From NCBI GenBank assembly GCA_965655795.1, contig CBFHHY010000008.1, positions 15,334-79,333 on the forward strand: 64,000 nucleotides of DNA, given 5' to 3'. This stretch comes from TMED14 sp002167805. Its GTDB lineage: Bacteria; Bacteroidota; Bacteroidia; Flavobacteriales; Schleiferiaceae. Below are positions 8,694 to 18,511 of the stretch, in pieces; positions within the stretch are counted from its first letter, which is position 1; the number at the start of each line of letters is the position of its first letter. The notes under the pieces are model-generated. The model was not told the DNA's origin. It was given only the letters and a program-made list of their open reading frames with translations, and did no database searches. The position numbers and the translations under genes are program-made.

Positions 8694-9736
8694 TCAGCAA
8701 CAAATAAATTCGTTTCTCGGGTTCCGCCATTATTTCTATTTGAAGAGAACACCAAGCGCTTACCATCATTAGAAAAAACAGGGAATGCGTCAAAAGTATC
8801 ATCATTTGTTACTTGTTCGAGTTCTGTACCATCAGTATTAATCATATAGAGATTAAATGGGAAACCCCGCTCAGACTTATGATTCGAGGCGAAGATGACT
8901 TTTTTTCCTGAAGGGTGAAAAAATGGACACCAATTTGCTTTCCCTAAATTGGTTAGTTGTCTTAATTCAGAACCGTCAGAATTACAGATAAATAGTTCCA
9001 TATTTGTAGGCTCGACAAGGCCTTGACTCAAAAGTTTTTTATATTTCTTTATTTCAATTTTTGATTTAGGTCTGCTGGAGCGAAAAATCAATTGATTGCC
9101 ATCAGGGGAAAAAAAGGCGCCACCATCATATCCTAAATCAAAAGTTATCTGTTTTAGGTTGGAACCATTAATATCGCAAGTGAATAATTCTAAATCTCCT
9201 GTTCGCATTGATGTAAATACAATTTTATCGCCTACGGGCGAAACCGTAGCTTCTGCATCGTATCCTGGTTCCGAGGTTAATTGATTTAAAATATTTCCAT
9301 TGTCATCTGAAGTGAAAATATCAAAGCTCTCATAGATTGGCCAAACATATCGGTCGTTCTTTCTCTCAGGAGTTGGCGGGCAGACGGAGTCTGCTAAATG
9401 TGTTGATGCATAAACTAATGTAGTATCGCCTGGAAGGAAGTAAGAACAAGTAGTACGACCAAGACCAGTACTAACCATTTTCGGAATTTCATCGAATAGA
9501 TTGTCATTCTTCCAATCAAAAGTGAAAATTTGATCACATTCTAATCCCCATTTAGGATTAGTTACTTGAAAAATCAACCTAGAATCGTCAAAACTCCAAT
9601 ATGCCTCGGCATTATCCCCTCCATTCGTTAGTTGTTTTAAGGAACTAAAATGATATTCACCTTCATTTATTATTGACGGGTTCGAGCTGCAAGCTTGAAG
9701 AAATAATATGATCATTATTATAAAAATGTTCTTCAT
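8681..9736 (-). CDS. TolB-like PD40 beta-propeller lipoprotein
   Basis: 351 residues with a lipoprotein signal ending LFLQACSS (Cys16). The mature protein is built of repeated PD40/WD40-like blades with the recurring pattern S-P-D-G-x-x-[IL]-x-F-x-S, for example at VSPVGDKIVFTSMRTGD, FSPDGNQLIFRSSRP, FHPSGKKVIFASNH and FSNDGKRLVFSSNRN, enough for a six-bladed propeller. It resembles periplasmic TolB and the propeller of DPP-type peptidases, but has no peptidase domain. Probably a binding or scaffolding protein of the outer membrane. It is divergent from the M28 peptidase. Confidence 0.83.
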   Translation of the reverse strand: MKNIFIIMIILFLQACSSNPSIINEGEYHFSSLKQLTNGGDNAEAYWSFDDSRLIFQVTNPKWGLECDQIFTFDWKNDNLFDEIPKMVSTGLGRTTCSYFLPGDTTLVYASTHLADSVCPPTPERKNDRYVWPIYESFDIFTSDDNGNILNQLTSEPGYDAEATVSPVGDKIVFTSMRTGDLELFTCDINGSNLKQITFDLGYDGGAFFSPDGNQLIFRSSRPKSKIEIKKYKKLLSQGLVEPTNMELFICNSDGSELRQLTNLGKANWCPFFHPSGKKVIFASNHKSERGFPFNLYMINTDGTELEQVTNDDTFDAFPVFSNDGKRLVFSSNRNNGGTRETNLFVADWTD

Positions 9737-9847
9737 GATCTTTTATTTAAACTTTTATAAAATTGATTGATTTCGAAATTAGGGTTATTAAATCATCTGA
9801 AATACCCCAAAAACATATTGAATAACCTTATTCAGTTCTTAATTAAA

Positions 9848-9877
9848 TTGGAATATTTGTTTCGATTGCTAGCTTTG
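9848..9877 (+). promoter_or_regulatory. Promoter TTG-N19-TAGCTTTG for the M28 peptidase
   Basis: A TTG at 9848-9850 and an exact TAnnTTTG element at 9870-9877, 19 bases apart, 34 bases before the GTG start. Confidence 0.6.
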
Positions 9878-9911
9878 ACAAGTCATTATATAAATTTTAA
9901 AACATATGTAG

Positions 9912-11144
9912 GTGAAAAAGTTTTTTATTTTTCTAATATTTCCATCTGTTGTATTCGGTCAGATAAAGAAAATTTCTTTTCCGACTCAAAATCAATTATA
10001 TCGTGATATTGAATATTTATCATCTGATTCTCTTGAGGGCAGGGAGAGTGGTACAAAAGGGGAAGCTTATGCTGCAGAATATATAGCTATGCGAATGAAG
10101 GGACTTGGACTTTCACCAAAAGGGACCAATGGCTATTTTCAAACATTCAGTTTCTCTCCAAAAATAAACCCTCATTCAAACCATGAAGACTTAACAAAAA
10201 GAATATCTATTACAAATGTTATAGGTTTTTTAAATAACGGGGCAAAGAAAACTGTTGTGATTGGCGGGCATTATGATCATTTAGGCCACGGCATAATGGG
10301 TTCTTTACACTCAGCAAAGGATAGCGCTATTCATAATGGAGCAGATGATAATGCGAGCGGTATCGCTCTAATGCTAGACCTTGCAAAAGAATTGAAAAGA
10401 AAAATTTTTTCAAAACATTCCAATTATCTTTTTATCGCTTTTTCTGGGGAAGAGATGGGTTTACTGGGATCTAATTTTTTCTGTAAAAACCCTACAATCG
10501 ATCTTGAAACTTTAGATTACATGTTGAATTTTGACATGGTTGGAAGGTTAGATGAGTCAAAGGGTTTGGCAATAAACGGGGTTGGAACAAGTCCTAATTG
10601 GAAGAGAGAATTAAATAAGGCGAATAAGAAATCATTAAAATTAGTTTTATCGGAATCCGGAACAGGACCTTCAGACCACACCTCGTTCTATTTAAAAGAT
10701 ATTCCAGTCTTACATTTTTTTACTGGCCAGCATGAAGACTATCATAAGCCAAGTGATGATATTGAAAAAATTAATTTTAAAGGTTTACAAATTATTTCAG
10801 ATTTTGTTTTTCGTCTTGCAGATCAATTGAAAGAGAATGAACCAATGAGTTTTACAAAAACTAAAAGCATTAATAATAAATCCCCCAAATTCACTGTTAC
10901 ATTAGGAGTTATGCCTGATTATTTATTTCAGGGAAATGGAATGCGAATTGATGGAGTGAGTGAGGGAAAGCCAGCAAGTCGTGCCGGGTTTTTGAAAGGC
11001 GACGTTGTTATCCAAATGGACACCCTTAAGATTCATAATATGCAATCTTACATGAAAGGCTTAAGTTTATTTGAAAAGGGTGATTCAGCTTTGGTTAAAG
11101 TTAGAAGAGAATCCACTGTAATCGATAAAATAGTGGTTTTTTAA
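9912..11144 (+). CDS. Secreted M28 zinc aminopeptidase with C-terminal PDZ domain
   Basis: 410 residues from a GTG start that gives a signal peptide ending VVFGQ. The M28 domain shows the metal and catalytic motifs in order: GGHYDHLG (H120), GADDNASG (D145), SGEEMGLLGS (E180/E181), DMVG, and a distal His in the QHEDYHKPSDD region. After about residue 320 comes a PDZ-like domain with GVSEGKPASRAGFLKGDVV. Such peptidases trim N-terminal residues from peptides outside the cytoplasm, and the PDZ part may position substrates. It is probably a monocistronic gene ending convergently with the mannosidase gene. Confidence 0.9.
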   Translation: MKKFFIFLIFPSVVFGQIKKISFPTQNQLYRDIEYLSSDSLEGRESGTKGEAYAAEYIAMRMKGLGLSPKGTNGYFQTFSFSPKINPHSNHEDLTKRISITNVIGFLNNGAKKTVVIGGHYDHLGHGIMGSLHSAKDSAIHNGADDNASGIALMLDLAKELKRKIFSKHSNYLFIAFSGEEMGLLGSNFFCKNPTIDLETLDYMLNFDMVGRLDESKGLAINGVGTSPNWKRELNKANKKSLKLVLSESGTGPSDHTSFYLKDIPVLHFFTGQHEDYHKPSDDIEKINFKGLQIISDFVFRLADQLKENEPMSFTKTKSINNKSPKFTVTLGVMPDYLFQGNGMRIDGVSEGKPASRAGFLKGDVVIQMDTLKIHNMQSYMKGLSLFEKGDSALVKVRRESTVIDKIVVF

Positions 11145-11151
11145 AATGAAA

Positions 11152-13152
11152 TCAATCTATTGATTTAAAGGCATTTTTTACTGAGAGGTATGCATCTTTT
11201 TTGTTTCCATAATAATCGATGACACTCCAACTTGGTCCTGGCCAACAGTCATTGAATTGCCAAAATAATGTACCCATGCAATGTGGGGATTTATTCATGT
11301 GCGAATTTATTGCCATTTCCAATCCAAGTGCCTGGGTTTTTTGACTCAGAATAATGAATTCATTGAAATTTTTTGGATTCGGGAAATACTGATTTATATG
11401 ACTTTGAATCAATTGATTACCAATGTAGCTTTTTTGCCGATGTTTCATTGCTAACGATTCCAAGTATAAACTGGAATCGTTCATAACCATCTTAAGACTT
11501 GACAATTTTGGGAATGATTGAAATCCATATTCCACCATAAATCGTCCAATATTATTTTCGAAATTTTCAAAAGGTTCTTTACCATGCCAGACTCCCCAAT
11601 AATGCATGGAAGAATGATTAAAATTTTCTTTTTCTCCCCAATTGCTTAAAGGTGAAGTTGGGATATAACTTCTCAATGGATCAAGTTCTGATATCTGCTC
11701 AGGTATGAGTTTTCTAAAAATATCGAAATAGTTTTTCCATATAGTTATGGAATCTGAATTGGTATACCCGAATTGCTTTTGCCAGCCCCAATTTTCCCAT
11801 GCCACCTCAATTTCGTTATTACCGCACCAGATTGCAATGCAAGGGTGGCGCCTTAGTCTGATAATATTTTCTCTTACCTCTTCTTTTATATTTTTTTTAA
11901 ATTCAATTTCATTAGGATATAGGCTGCCTGAAAACATGAAATCCTGCCATACCAGAATGCCAAACTTATCGCACAGTTCATAAAATATATCTCTTTCATA
12001 AATCCCTCCACCCCAAACTCTGAGCATGTTGAAGTTTGCTTCTTTTGCAGCAATAATTAATTGTTGATATTTTTCTATTGAGACCCGTGATAAGAAAACG
12101 TCTTGAGGAATATAATTTGCCCCTTTTATAAAAATAGTACTGTCATTTAACTTAAAGTAAAAAGACGTACCAATCGAATCGGGCTCATTTATAAACTCAA
12201 TAGTTCGAATACCAAAAGAATTTTTTTTCTCATGGATTTTTTCTTCTTTCCGGATTAAAGAAATATTCTCTTCATATAAATATGGCTCACCCATATTATT
12301 AGCCCACCATAATTTCGGATTAAATATCTTGAATTGATGTTTCAAATTGTGAATACCTTTATCATAGTGCTTTAAAATCTCAAAAGTGTCTATTCTTATT
12401 CGATAATTCCCTGGAGTTTTTACTTCTAAGGTTATATTCGTCTCAAGAGACGCAACTCCTTTATTAATATCCTTAGTAATAGTGTAGGCATCTTCAATTT
12501 TAGCATCGCTCCAACTAATTAACTCGATGGGTTTCCATATGCCCATAGTTACAAACCTTGGCCCCCAATCCCAACCAAATTGATATGCGGCCTTTCGGGT
12601 AAAATTACCAGTCTTCGTAGCTATATAGCTAGGTTCATTGCCAGAGGGGAGGGCGTAGGGGTACTCATTCACGAGTTGTTCATTTTCGTTAAGGGGCGAG
12701 GTGAATACAAGTTTTAATTCATTTTCTCCTAATTGAATTAAGTCTTGAATTTCTATTTCCCAAGAGCGAAACATATTATTTGTAGATAAGATTAAAGAAT
12801 TATTTAAATAGACCTTAGCATATGTATCAAGTCCATTAAAACGTAACATTAAATTTTTTTTTAAAAGATGTGAATCATCAATTAAAATTTTTGTCTTGTA
12901 AGTCCAATTTTTTTTTTCAATCCATTGAAGATTTAATTCGTTTCGTTCAAAAAAAGGATTATCAATAATTGCATTTGCTAGTAAATCCATGTGTACCGAC
13001 CCTGGCACAGTGGCCGACCTGAAATCATTTTCTCCCAACTCCGAAAAAGACCACCCTTCATTTAGTTCTATTACTTCATAAGATTGATTGCAATTATTTC
13101 GACTACAAGAGCAAAATGCTATGATGAAAAAGCCTAGAAATATCGATTTCAT
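11152..13152 (-). CDS. Beta-mannosidase, GH2, C-terminally short
   Basis: Hydrolyses terminal beta-mannosides. 666 residues with a lipoprotein-like signal (Cys16 in IIAFCSCSRN). The GH2 sugar-binding domain, an Ig-like domain and the TIM barrel are all present. Catalytic acid E447 lies in WCGNNEIE and the nucleophile E541 in FMVEYGFQSFP; the barrel closes with GTLFWQFNDCWPGPSW. The protein stops about 20 residues after the barrel, whereas beta-mannosidases usually have 800 or more residues with further C-terminal beta domains. The start overlaps the stop of the GH20 gene by four bases, so translation is coupled. Confidence 0.88.
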   Translation of the reverse strand: MKSIFLGFFIIAFCSCSRNNCNQSYEVIELNEGWSFSELGENDFRSATVPGSVHMDLLANAIIDNPFFERNELNLQWIEKKNWTYKTKILIDDSHLLKKNLMLRFNGLDTYAKVYLNNSLILSTNNMFRSWEIEIQDLIQLGENELKLVFTSPLNENEQLVNEYPYALPSGNEPSYIATKTGNFTRKAAYQFGWDWGPRFVTMGIWKPIELISWSDAKIEDAYTITKDINKGVASLETNITLEVKTPGNYRIRIDTFEILKHYDKGIHNLKHQFKIFNPKLWWANNMGEPYLYEENISLIRKEEKIHEKKNSFGIRTIEFINEPDSIGTSFYFKLNDSTIFIKGANYIPQDVFLSRVSIEKYQQLIIAAKEANFNMLRVWGGGIYERDIFYELCDKFGILVWQDFMFSGSLYPNEIEFKKNIKEEVRENIIRLRRHPCIAIWCGNNEIEVAWENWGWQKQFGYTNSDSITIWKNYFDIFRKLIPEQISELDPLRSYIPTSPLSNWGEKENFNHSSMHYWGVWHGKEPFENFENNIGRFMVEYGFQSFPKLSSLKMVMNDSSLYLESLAMKHRQKSYIGNQLIQSHINQYFPNPKNFNEFIILSQKTQALGLEMAINSHMNKSPHCMGTLFWQFNDCWPGPSWSVIDYYGNKKDAYLSVKNAFKSID

Positions 13153-15389
13153 TTTCGAAAGTTAAAATTTACTTGAACTTCATCTAAAAATGTCCATGAG
13201 TCTGAACCTGCAGCTTCATGCCATTGCGGTACTTTGCCATAATTTTCTATAATTATTTTCAAGTATTGCGCTTTAAATTTTTTCACTGGGTTTATTTTGA
13301 TTTCTTGAATACTTCTATTTCTATTTTTCTCGTTGGTTTTTGGAAAAAATTTGATAAAATTATTTTTCACCCAAAGTTTTTTATCCATTGAAGTTTCTAC
13401 AGATATTGATTTTGGAATAAAAATCCATGAATTGACATATTGATAACAATTCATAACTAGCTCATAAAAATCCTCACTTGGGTGGCCTAAGTCCATTACG
13501 ACTTCAATATCTTTTCCAAAAAAACCTTGCCAATTTCCATCTCTGAAATCAAGACTGCCAATTTTCCCATCCACTAAAGCTATCTCTTTATTGGCTGGAT
13601 AAAATTCATTAAAATCACACGAGTATTCTACGTCCTTAAAAAGTCCATCATGGAGAGTTAATGGTATTTTGATAATATCACCGTATGGTTTTAAGTTTTT
13701 ATAGGCTTGAACTTTGATTATAGAATTATTTTTTATCAGGATAGGATGATTATAATTCATTAGTCCAGATTCATCTTTTTTATATTTTATGTTAATATTT
13801 TTTTCTTTAGAAAATAGCTGAAGAAATAATTGATTTTTTATAAATACTGTATTATGAGATATAGGAATCGTACTCTCTCCATACTTAACGTCGAGGGATT
13901 CAAGAATTTCATAGTGGGGTTGGAGTCTAAAATTAAATTCTTCAAAATTTCTCATTCCATGGCTCCATAAAGCTTCAGCCATTCCGATCATCCGAGGGAA
14001 GACTTTATTATCAAGTACTTTGACATTTGGAACATGCTCAGTCCAAATATTGCATTCTCCACCTAAAATTTGATTATGAAATCTAGATTTTGATTCTGAT
14101 GGGATTGGGTCAAAAAAGTATATCTTCTTTAAATCAATAGATTTTAAGTCATAATCTAGGTAAGAATGAGATGTCGGTGACATTATAACAGAATTTCCAG
14201 CTTCTAACCCTTTAATGGCATGTTCAACTCCACGCCATGATTGAATCAAAGCCCCTGAAATCTCACCATCTTCTATAATTTCATCCCATCCAATTATTTC
14301 TCTTCCTTTTGAGTTAAGAAACTTTTGTATTCTTTTTATAAAATAGTTCTGCAATTGATGCTCATCAAGAAGGCCATTATCGTGAATCCTTTTTTGACAT
14401 TTTTGACAATTTTCCCATCTGATTTTTGGGACCTCATCTCCACCAATATGTATATACTTTGATGGAAACAATTCAATTACTTCTGTAAAAATGTCTTCTA
14501 AAAACATGAATACGTCCTCATTCCCTGCACAATAAATTTCTTTGAAAACACCCCAATCATTTGCTACTGGAATTTTTTCTTTATTGCATGAAAGTTCAGG
14601 ATACGCCGCGATTGCTGCTTGTGAATGCCCAGGGAGTTCAATTTCTGGTATAATCGTTATATTTTTTTTTAGGGCATATTCTACTATTTCTCGGATATCT
14701 TCTTTGGTATAAATCCCTTTATAAATATCTCCATTTGGTTCAATTCTAGACGAAGCTATTGAGTTTAATTTTGGGTATTTATCTATTTCTATTCGCCAGC
14801 CTTGGTCCTCAGTCAAATGCCAGTGAAGAGTGTTCATTTTATAAAATGCCAATAAATCAATATATTTTAAAATTGTTTTTTTATCAAAATAATGACGAGC
14901 ACAGTCTAACAATAATCCACGGTGACTAAATTTTGGCTCATCAATGATCTTAGTTACAGGCAGACTTATTTTTTCATCCTTTCTATTTAATAATAGAAGC
15001 TGCTGAAAAGTTGCGATACCTCGAGATACTCCTGCGATTGAATTTCCATGTATCCGAACAGAATCTTCATTTATTTTGATTTCATAGGATTCATTGTTTT
15101 GATTTATTTTCTTTTTAGATAAGAATAATGTTTTTTTTGCTTTAGAAGAAACTTGTATACCCCTTTCTTTTAGAAATATTATTAAACATTCCCCTTGATC
15201 ACTGAGCTCTTTTTCAAAAGCAACATTTATTTTGGGATCCCAGCTTAATAATTCGCCGACATTGACAATATTTTGAGGTTTTGGAATAATCCCAAGATTT
15301 ACACTTCTTAATTTTTCAACTTGGGCTTCCGCTGAATAAATTGAAACAAATAAGAGGAAAATAATTTTTAGAGTTTTTTTTAAGCTCAT
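13149..15389 (-). CDS. Beta-N-acetylhexosaminidase, GH20
   Basis: Removes terminal GlcNAc or GalNAc from glycans outside the cytoplasm. 746 residues with a signal peptide ending YSAEAQ. A GH20b domain (about 30-150) precedes the barrel, with HRGLLLDCARHY at 156-167, MNTLHWHLTEDQGW at 185-198 and the catalytic Asp-Glu pair D318-E319 in HIGGDEV. The C-terminal 150 residues (DGKIGSLDFRDGNWQGF and onwards) resemble a discoidin-type carbohydrate-binding module. It shares an operon with the beta-mannosidase, overlapping by four bases. The pair would fit trimming of GlcNAc- and Man-containing glycans. Confidence 0.93.
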   Translation of the reverse strand: MSLKKTLKIIFLLFVSIYSAEAQVEKLRSVNLGIIPKPQNIVNVGELLSWDPKINVAFEKELSDQGECLIIFLKERGIQVSSKAKKTLFLSKKKINQNNESYEIKINEDSVRIHGNSIAGVSRGIATFQQLLLLNRKDEKISLPVTKIIDEPKFSHRGLLLDCARHYFDKKTILKYIDLLAFYKMNTLHWHLTEDQGWRIEIDKYPKLNSIASSRIEPNGDIYKGIYTKEDIREIVEYALKKNITIIPEIELPGHSQAAIAAYPELSCNKEKIPVANDWGVFKEIYCAGNEDVFMFLEDIFTEVIELFPSKYIHIGGDEVPKIRWENCQKCQKRIHDNGLLDEHQLQNYFIKRIQKFLNSKGREIIGWDEIIEDGEISGALIQSWRGVEHAIKGLEAGNSVIMSPTSHSYLDYDLKSIDLKKIYFFDPIPSESKSRFHNQILGGECNIWTEHVPNVKVLDNKVFPRMIGMAEALWSHGMRNFEEFNFRLQPHYEILESLDVKYGESTIPISHNTVFIKNQLFLQLFSKEKNINIKYKKDESGLMNYNHPILIKNNSIIKVQAYKNLKPYGDIIKIPLTLHDGLFKDVEYSCDFNEFYPANKEIALVDGKIGSLDFRDGNWQGFFGKDIEVVMDLGHPSEDFYELVMNCYQYVNSWIFIPKSISVETSMDKKLWVKNNFIKFFPKTNEKNRNRSIQEIKINPVKKFKAQYLKIIIENYGKVPQWHEAAGSDSWTFLDEVQVNFNFRK

Positions 15390-15470
15390 TTTATATTCTT
15401 ACCAAAGACCAATTTAGTCTTAAATCCCCTAAAGAGAATTAGATATTAGATCAAAAAACAGTATGAACTT

Positions 15471-17873
15471 TTAAAAGTCAAAAATCATCCCTATTGTCGG
15501 TAATACTCGTCCAGTATCACTTTCGAGTAATTGCATTCTATAACGAGAAGGGTCACCTGATTGTAAAACAGGTTGAAGATTTGAATCTCTTTCAACAGTT
15601 AAATAGGGCATTAGCGGGATATTTCCACTTGCAATGTTAGAAAGGTCTAAAAACCATGAAAAGCTCCATTTTTCATTTGCATAAGTTTTATCCAACCTCA
15701 AATCAAGTTGAGTGAATGGGGCTAATCGTTCACTATTAACTATTGAATAATCAAAAATACCTCGCTGTAAGATATCCCAGTTGCTTACTAGAGACGAGGA
15801 AGATCTATCAAAAGGTGTATAAGGTGTCCCAGATGAGAAACGCCATTTGGATCCTATTTGCCAACCTTTACCCCAAGTGTAGCCATTTGTTATACTAACG
15901 GTATGACGACTATCCCAGATAGATGGAGCCCATTTGTTATTTTCAGATAGGTATTCACTTCTCCCAAAATTATAAGCAGCCATCCACCAATAGTTTCTTT
16001 TTAATTTTTGCTGTAAAAAAATCTCAAAGCCATAACTACGGCCTAAAGCATTTGAGCTTGAGGGCTGATCTCCAATGGCAACATATGTCCCAATCGAATT
16101 CGCGAAAGCTATTTGATCATTTTCTAAAAATGGTGCTCGCCTGTAATTTTTCCTATATAATTCCATTGAAACCCGGTATGTTTTACCACTTTGAAACTCT
16201 ATCCCCGTGCCTAAATGATCCGCCATAGTAAAATGGGTAAAACTGGAGCGATTACTATATCTATTTGCAGCCATTAGTATCGACGGGGGGAGTTTAGTAT
16301 ACCTGCCGATATGACTATTCCATGTCCATTTTGAGCTTAGTTGATATTTAAATGAAGCTCTTGGGGCAAGCTGGGCCAATGGATTTATCATATCTAAATT
16401 GTAATTGGAAATGTCTGTTCTTAAACCAATATTTAAGTCTCCGCGATTATTTAATACTCGTTGATTGTATGTGATAAAAACACCAGTTTGAATTATAAAA
16501 TCATTACTCTTTAATATTGCTGTATCTATTCCGCTGGGTTGACCTTTTAGCGACCAAGAATCAAATTCCCATTGAATACCGTCAATATTTAAGCCAAATG
16601 ATAAATTACGATTCTTATCAAAATTCCAGAGCCTTTCATACCTCATACGTATTTTTTGCTCAGAAGATTCATATTTTAATTGACGATCACCTTCACTATC
16701 GTTTCCTATAAATTTATCAGCATTATTAGTAATAAAATCTGTGCTCAAAGTCAGTGTTTTCATACCATTTTGAAGATATTTTCGATAACGCCCTCCGAGG
16801 ACTCGTGTATTTTGATTACCTTCAGGTATATACCCTACGTTATATAACAAACTCTCACTACTTTTATCAAGTGGTTTAATAAAAAGTTCATATTTGTCCC
16901 AGCCTCCTATGCCAATGATGGTTAGGTCTTGACTTTTTGATATTTGATGATGTAGACGTAACTGTGCGTCCTGATATGTGGGAAGTACAGGAATACTGAA
17001 CAATTTAAAATAATGTTGAGAAAAACTGTTTCTTCCGGAGATCATCAAGTTTGTTTTTCTCCCCATTGGGATCTCTATGCTTGCTCCATAATCTGTAGCT
17101 CCTAATGTTACTCTTGAGCCAAAACGATCAGTTCTTGAGGTTCTTAATTCAATATTTAAAGCTCCTGAGAGAACATTGCTCATAGAGGATGGGAAAGCTC
17201 CGGAGTACAATTCTACATTTTCAATAAAGTCCATGTTAATGAGACTTACCGCTCCCCCAGAAGCACCCTGAATGCTAAAGTGATTTATTGTTGGGATATC
17301 GATTCCATCCATACGATATATATTTTCGCTTGAACTACCTCCTCGAATAGAAATATTATAACCGAAACTGGATTTTGGCAAGACCCCTGGGAAGCTTTGA
17401 ATTGCCTTTGATAAGTCTAATGTAGCTCCAGGCATTCTTTGCATCTCTGCCCAATTAATCGATTTTAGAGAAAGGGGTGTTTCTGAAGTGGTTCTAAATG
17501 CATTCGCTGTAACTGTAGCTTCGTCTAAAAAAAATGACGATTCCAGAGGAATCACAAGTAATAAGGGCTTTACAGGGGAAAGATACAATTCATGAATAAC
17601 CATACTAGACTCATCACGATCGTTGGAAATGGTTAAATTACAAAGACCTCGCGGTAAGCCATTGAATTTAAAATTAAAACTTGAATCGCTTTTAGTAGTT
17701 TTTTCCCAACCATTACCTTTTACAGTAATTTGACATTTGGTGATAAGGCTATCGCTCTTGCTTAAAACTATTGTTCCTTCTAAAATTGAAGTTTGTGCCT
17801 GAGAATAACCTTGGGGTAAAAAAAGAAAGAAAAGCCAAATGCACGTTGGGACTAGATGAATGTAGTTTTTCAC
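15471..17873 (-). CDS. TonB-dependent outer membrane receptor with N-terminal CarboxypepD-like domain
   Basis: 800 residues from a GTG start, with a signal peptide (QGYSQAQ), a carboxypeptidase-regulatory-like beta domain at about 30-115, a plug with MPGATLDLSKAIQSFPGV and SIRGGSSSENIYRMDGID, and a 22-strand barrel ending in an aromatic residue (GMIFDF). It imports an unknown ligand using TonB energy. It lies 81 bases upstream of the GH20 gene on the same strand and has no SusD partner. A glycan ligand is suggested only by these neighbours. Confidence 0.88.
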   Translation of the reverse strand: MKNYIHLVPTCIWLFFLFLPQGYSQAQTSILEGTIVLSKSDSLITKCQITVKGNGWEKTTKSDSSFNFKFNGLPRGLCNLTISNDRDESSMVIHELYLSPVKPLLLVIPLESSFFLDEATVTANAFRTTSETPLSLKSINWAEMQRMPGATLDLSKAIQSFPGVLPKSSFGYNISIRGGSSSENIYRMDGIDIPTINHFSIQGASGGAVSLINMDFIENVELYSGAFPSSMSNVLSGALNIELRTSRTDRFGSRVTLGATDYGASIEIPMGRKTNLMISGRNSFSQHYFKLFSIPVLPTYQDAQLRLHHQISKSQDLTIIGIGGWDKYELFIKPLDKSSESLLYNVGYIPEGNQNTRVLGGRYRKYLQNGMKTLTLSTDFITNNADKFIGNDSEGDRQLKYESSEQKIRMRYERLWNFDKNRNLSFGLNIDGIQWEFDSWSLKGQPSGIDTAILKSNDFIIQTGVFITYNQRVLNNRGDLNIGLRTDISNYNLDMINPLAQLAPRASFKYQLSSKWTWNSHIGRYTKLPPSILMAANRYSNRSSFTHFTMADHLGTGIEFQSGKTYRVSMELYRKNYRRAPFLENDQIAFANSIGTYVAIGDQPSSSNALGRSYGFEIFLQQKLKRNYWWMAAYNFGRSEYLSENNKWAPSIWDSRHTVSITNGYTWGKGWQIGSKWRFSSGTPYTPFDRSSSSLVSNWDILQRGIFDYSIVNSERLAPFTQLDLRLDKTYANEKWSFSWFLDLSNIASGNIPLMPYLTVERDSNLQPVLQSGDPSRYRMQLLESDTGRVLPTIGMIFDF

Positions 17874-17947
17874 ATTGCGAATTTATACTTAGAAACAGTT
17901 GCAAAATGCCCTCAAAAAATTAGAATTACCTATTTATTATTAATGAC

Positions 17948-18511
17948 CTATTGATTGTATTTATTCATTGCATTGGTTGCCCCTGATAATACAAAAGTTT
18001 CGAGAAGTTTTTTCGAGTTTGCAATTCCATGATTTACTCGTTCCAAACTTTCCATATCCCATTTCCCGAGAACAAAGTCGACTTGTTTTCCTTTGGAGAA
18101 ATTATTTCCAATTCCAAAGCGCAGTCGAGCATAGTCGTTTCGGCCAAGAGTTTCCTGAATACTTTTCAGACCATTATGTCCACCATCAGAACCTTTTAAC
18201 TTTAAACGAATTTCTCCCTCTGGTAAAGCTAAGTCATCGAGTACTACAACGAGATTTTCAAATGGGATTTTTTCTTCTTGAATCCAGTATCGGATTGATT
18301 TTCCGCTTAAATTCATAAATGTATTCGGCTTAAGTAGAATAACTATTTTGCCTTTAATTTTAAATTTGGCAATTTCTCCATAACGAGATGAAGAAAATAT
18401 TTTTTTTACGTCATATGCCCAAGAGTCAAGTATGCTAAAGCCAATATTATGACGGGTTTGTAAGTATTCTTCCCCGGGATTCCCGAGTCCAACAATCAAG
18501 TATTTTTTCAT
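17948..18511 (-). CDS. pth: Peptidyl-tRNA hydrolase
   Basis: Releases tRNA from peptidyl-tRNA that has dropped off the ribosome. 187 residues, the normal length. The motifs are GLGNPGEEYLQTRHNIGF with catalytic H21, KPNTFMNLSGKSI near 61-73 with the conserved Asn, DDLALPEGEIRLKLKGSDGGHNGLKS near 92-117, and RLRFGIG. The start overlaps the stop of rplY by four bases. The rplY-pth order is widely conserved. Confidence 0.97.
   Translation of the reverse strand: MKKYLIVGLGNPGEEYLQTRHNIGFSILDSWAYDVKKIFSSSRYGEIAKFKIKGKIVILLKPNTFMNLSGKSIRYWIQEEKIPFENLVVVLDDLALPEGEIRLKLKGSDGGHNGLKSIQETLGRNDYARLRFGIGNNFSKGKQVDFVLGKWDMESLERVNHGIANSKKLLETFVLSGATNAMNKYNQ

Noticed and set aside
9767..10006. Plus-strand frame before the M28 peptidase
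   Set aside because: It overlaps the promoter and the signal peptide of the peptidase in another frame, and nothing in its sequence is recognised.
11149..11166. Terminator between the M28 peptidase and mannosidase genes
   Set aside because: The inverted repeat AAATCAA / TTGATTT is purely AT-rich, weak and lacks a clear T tract on either side.
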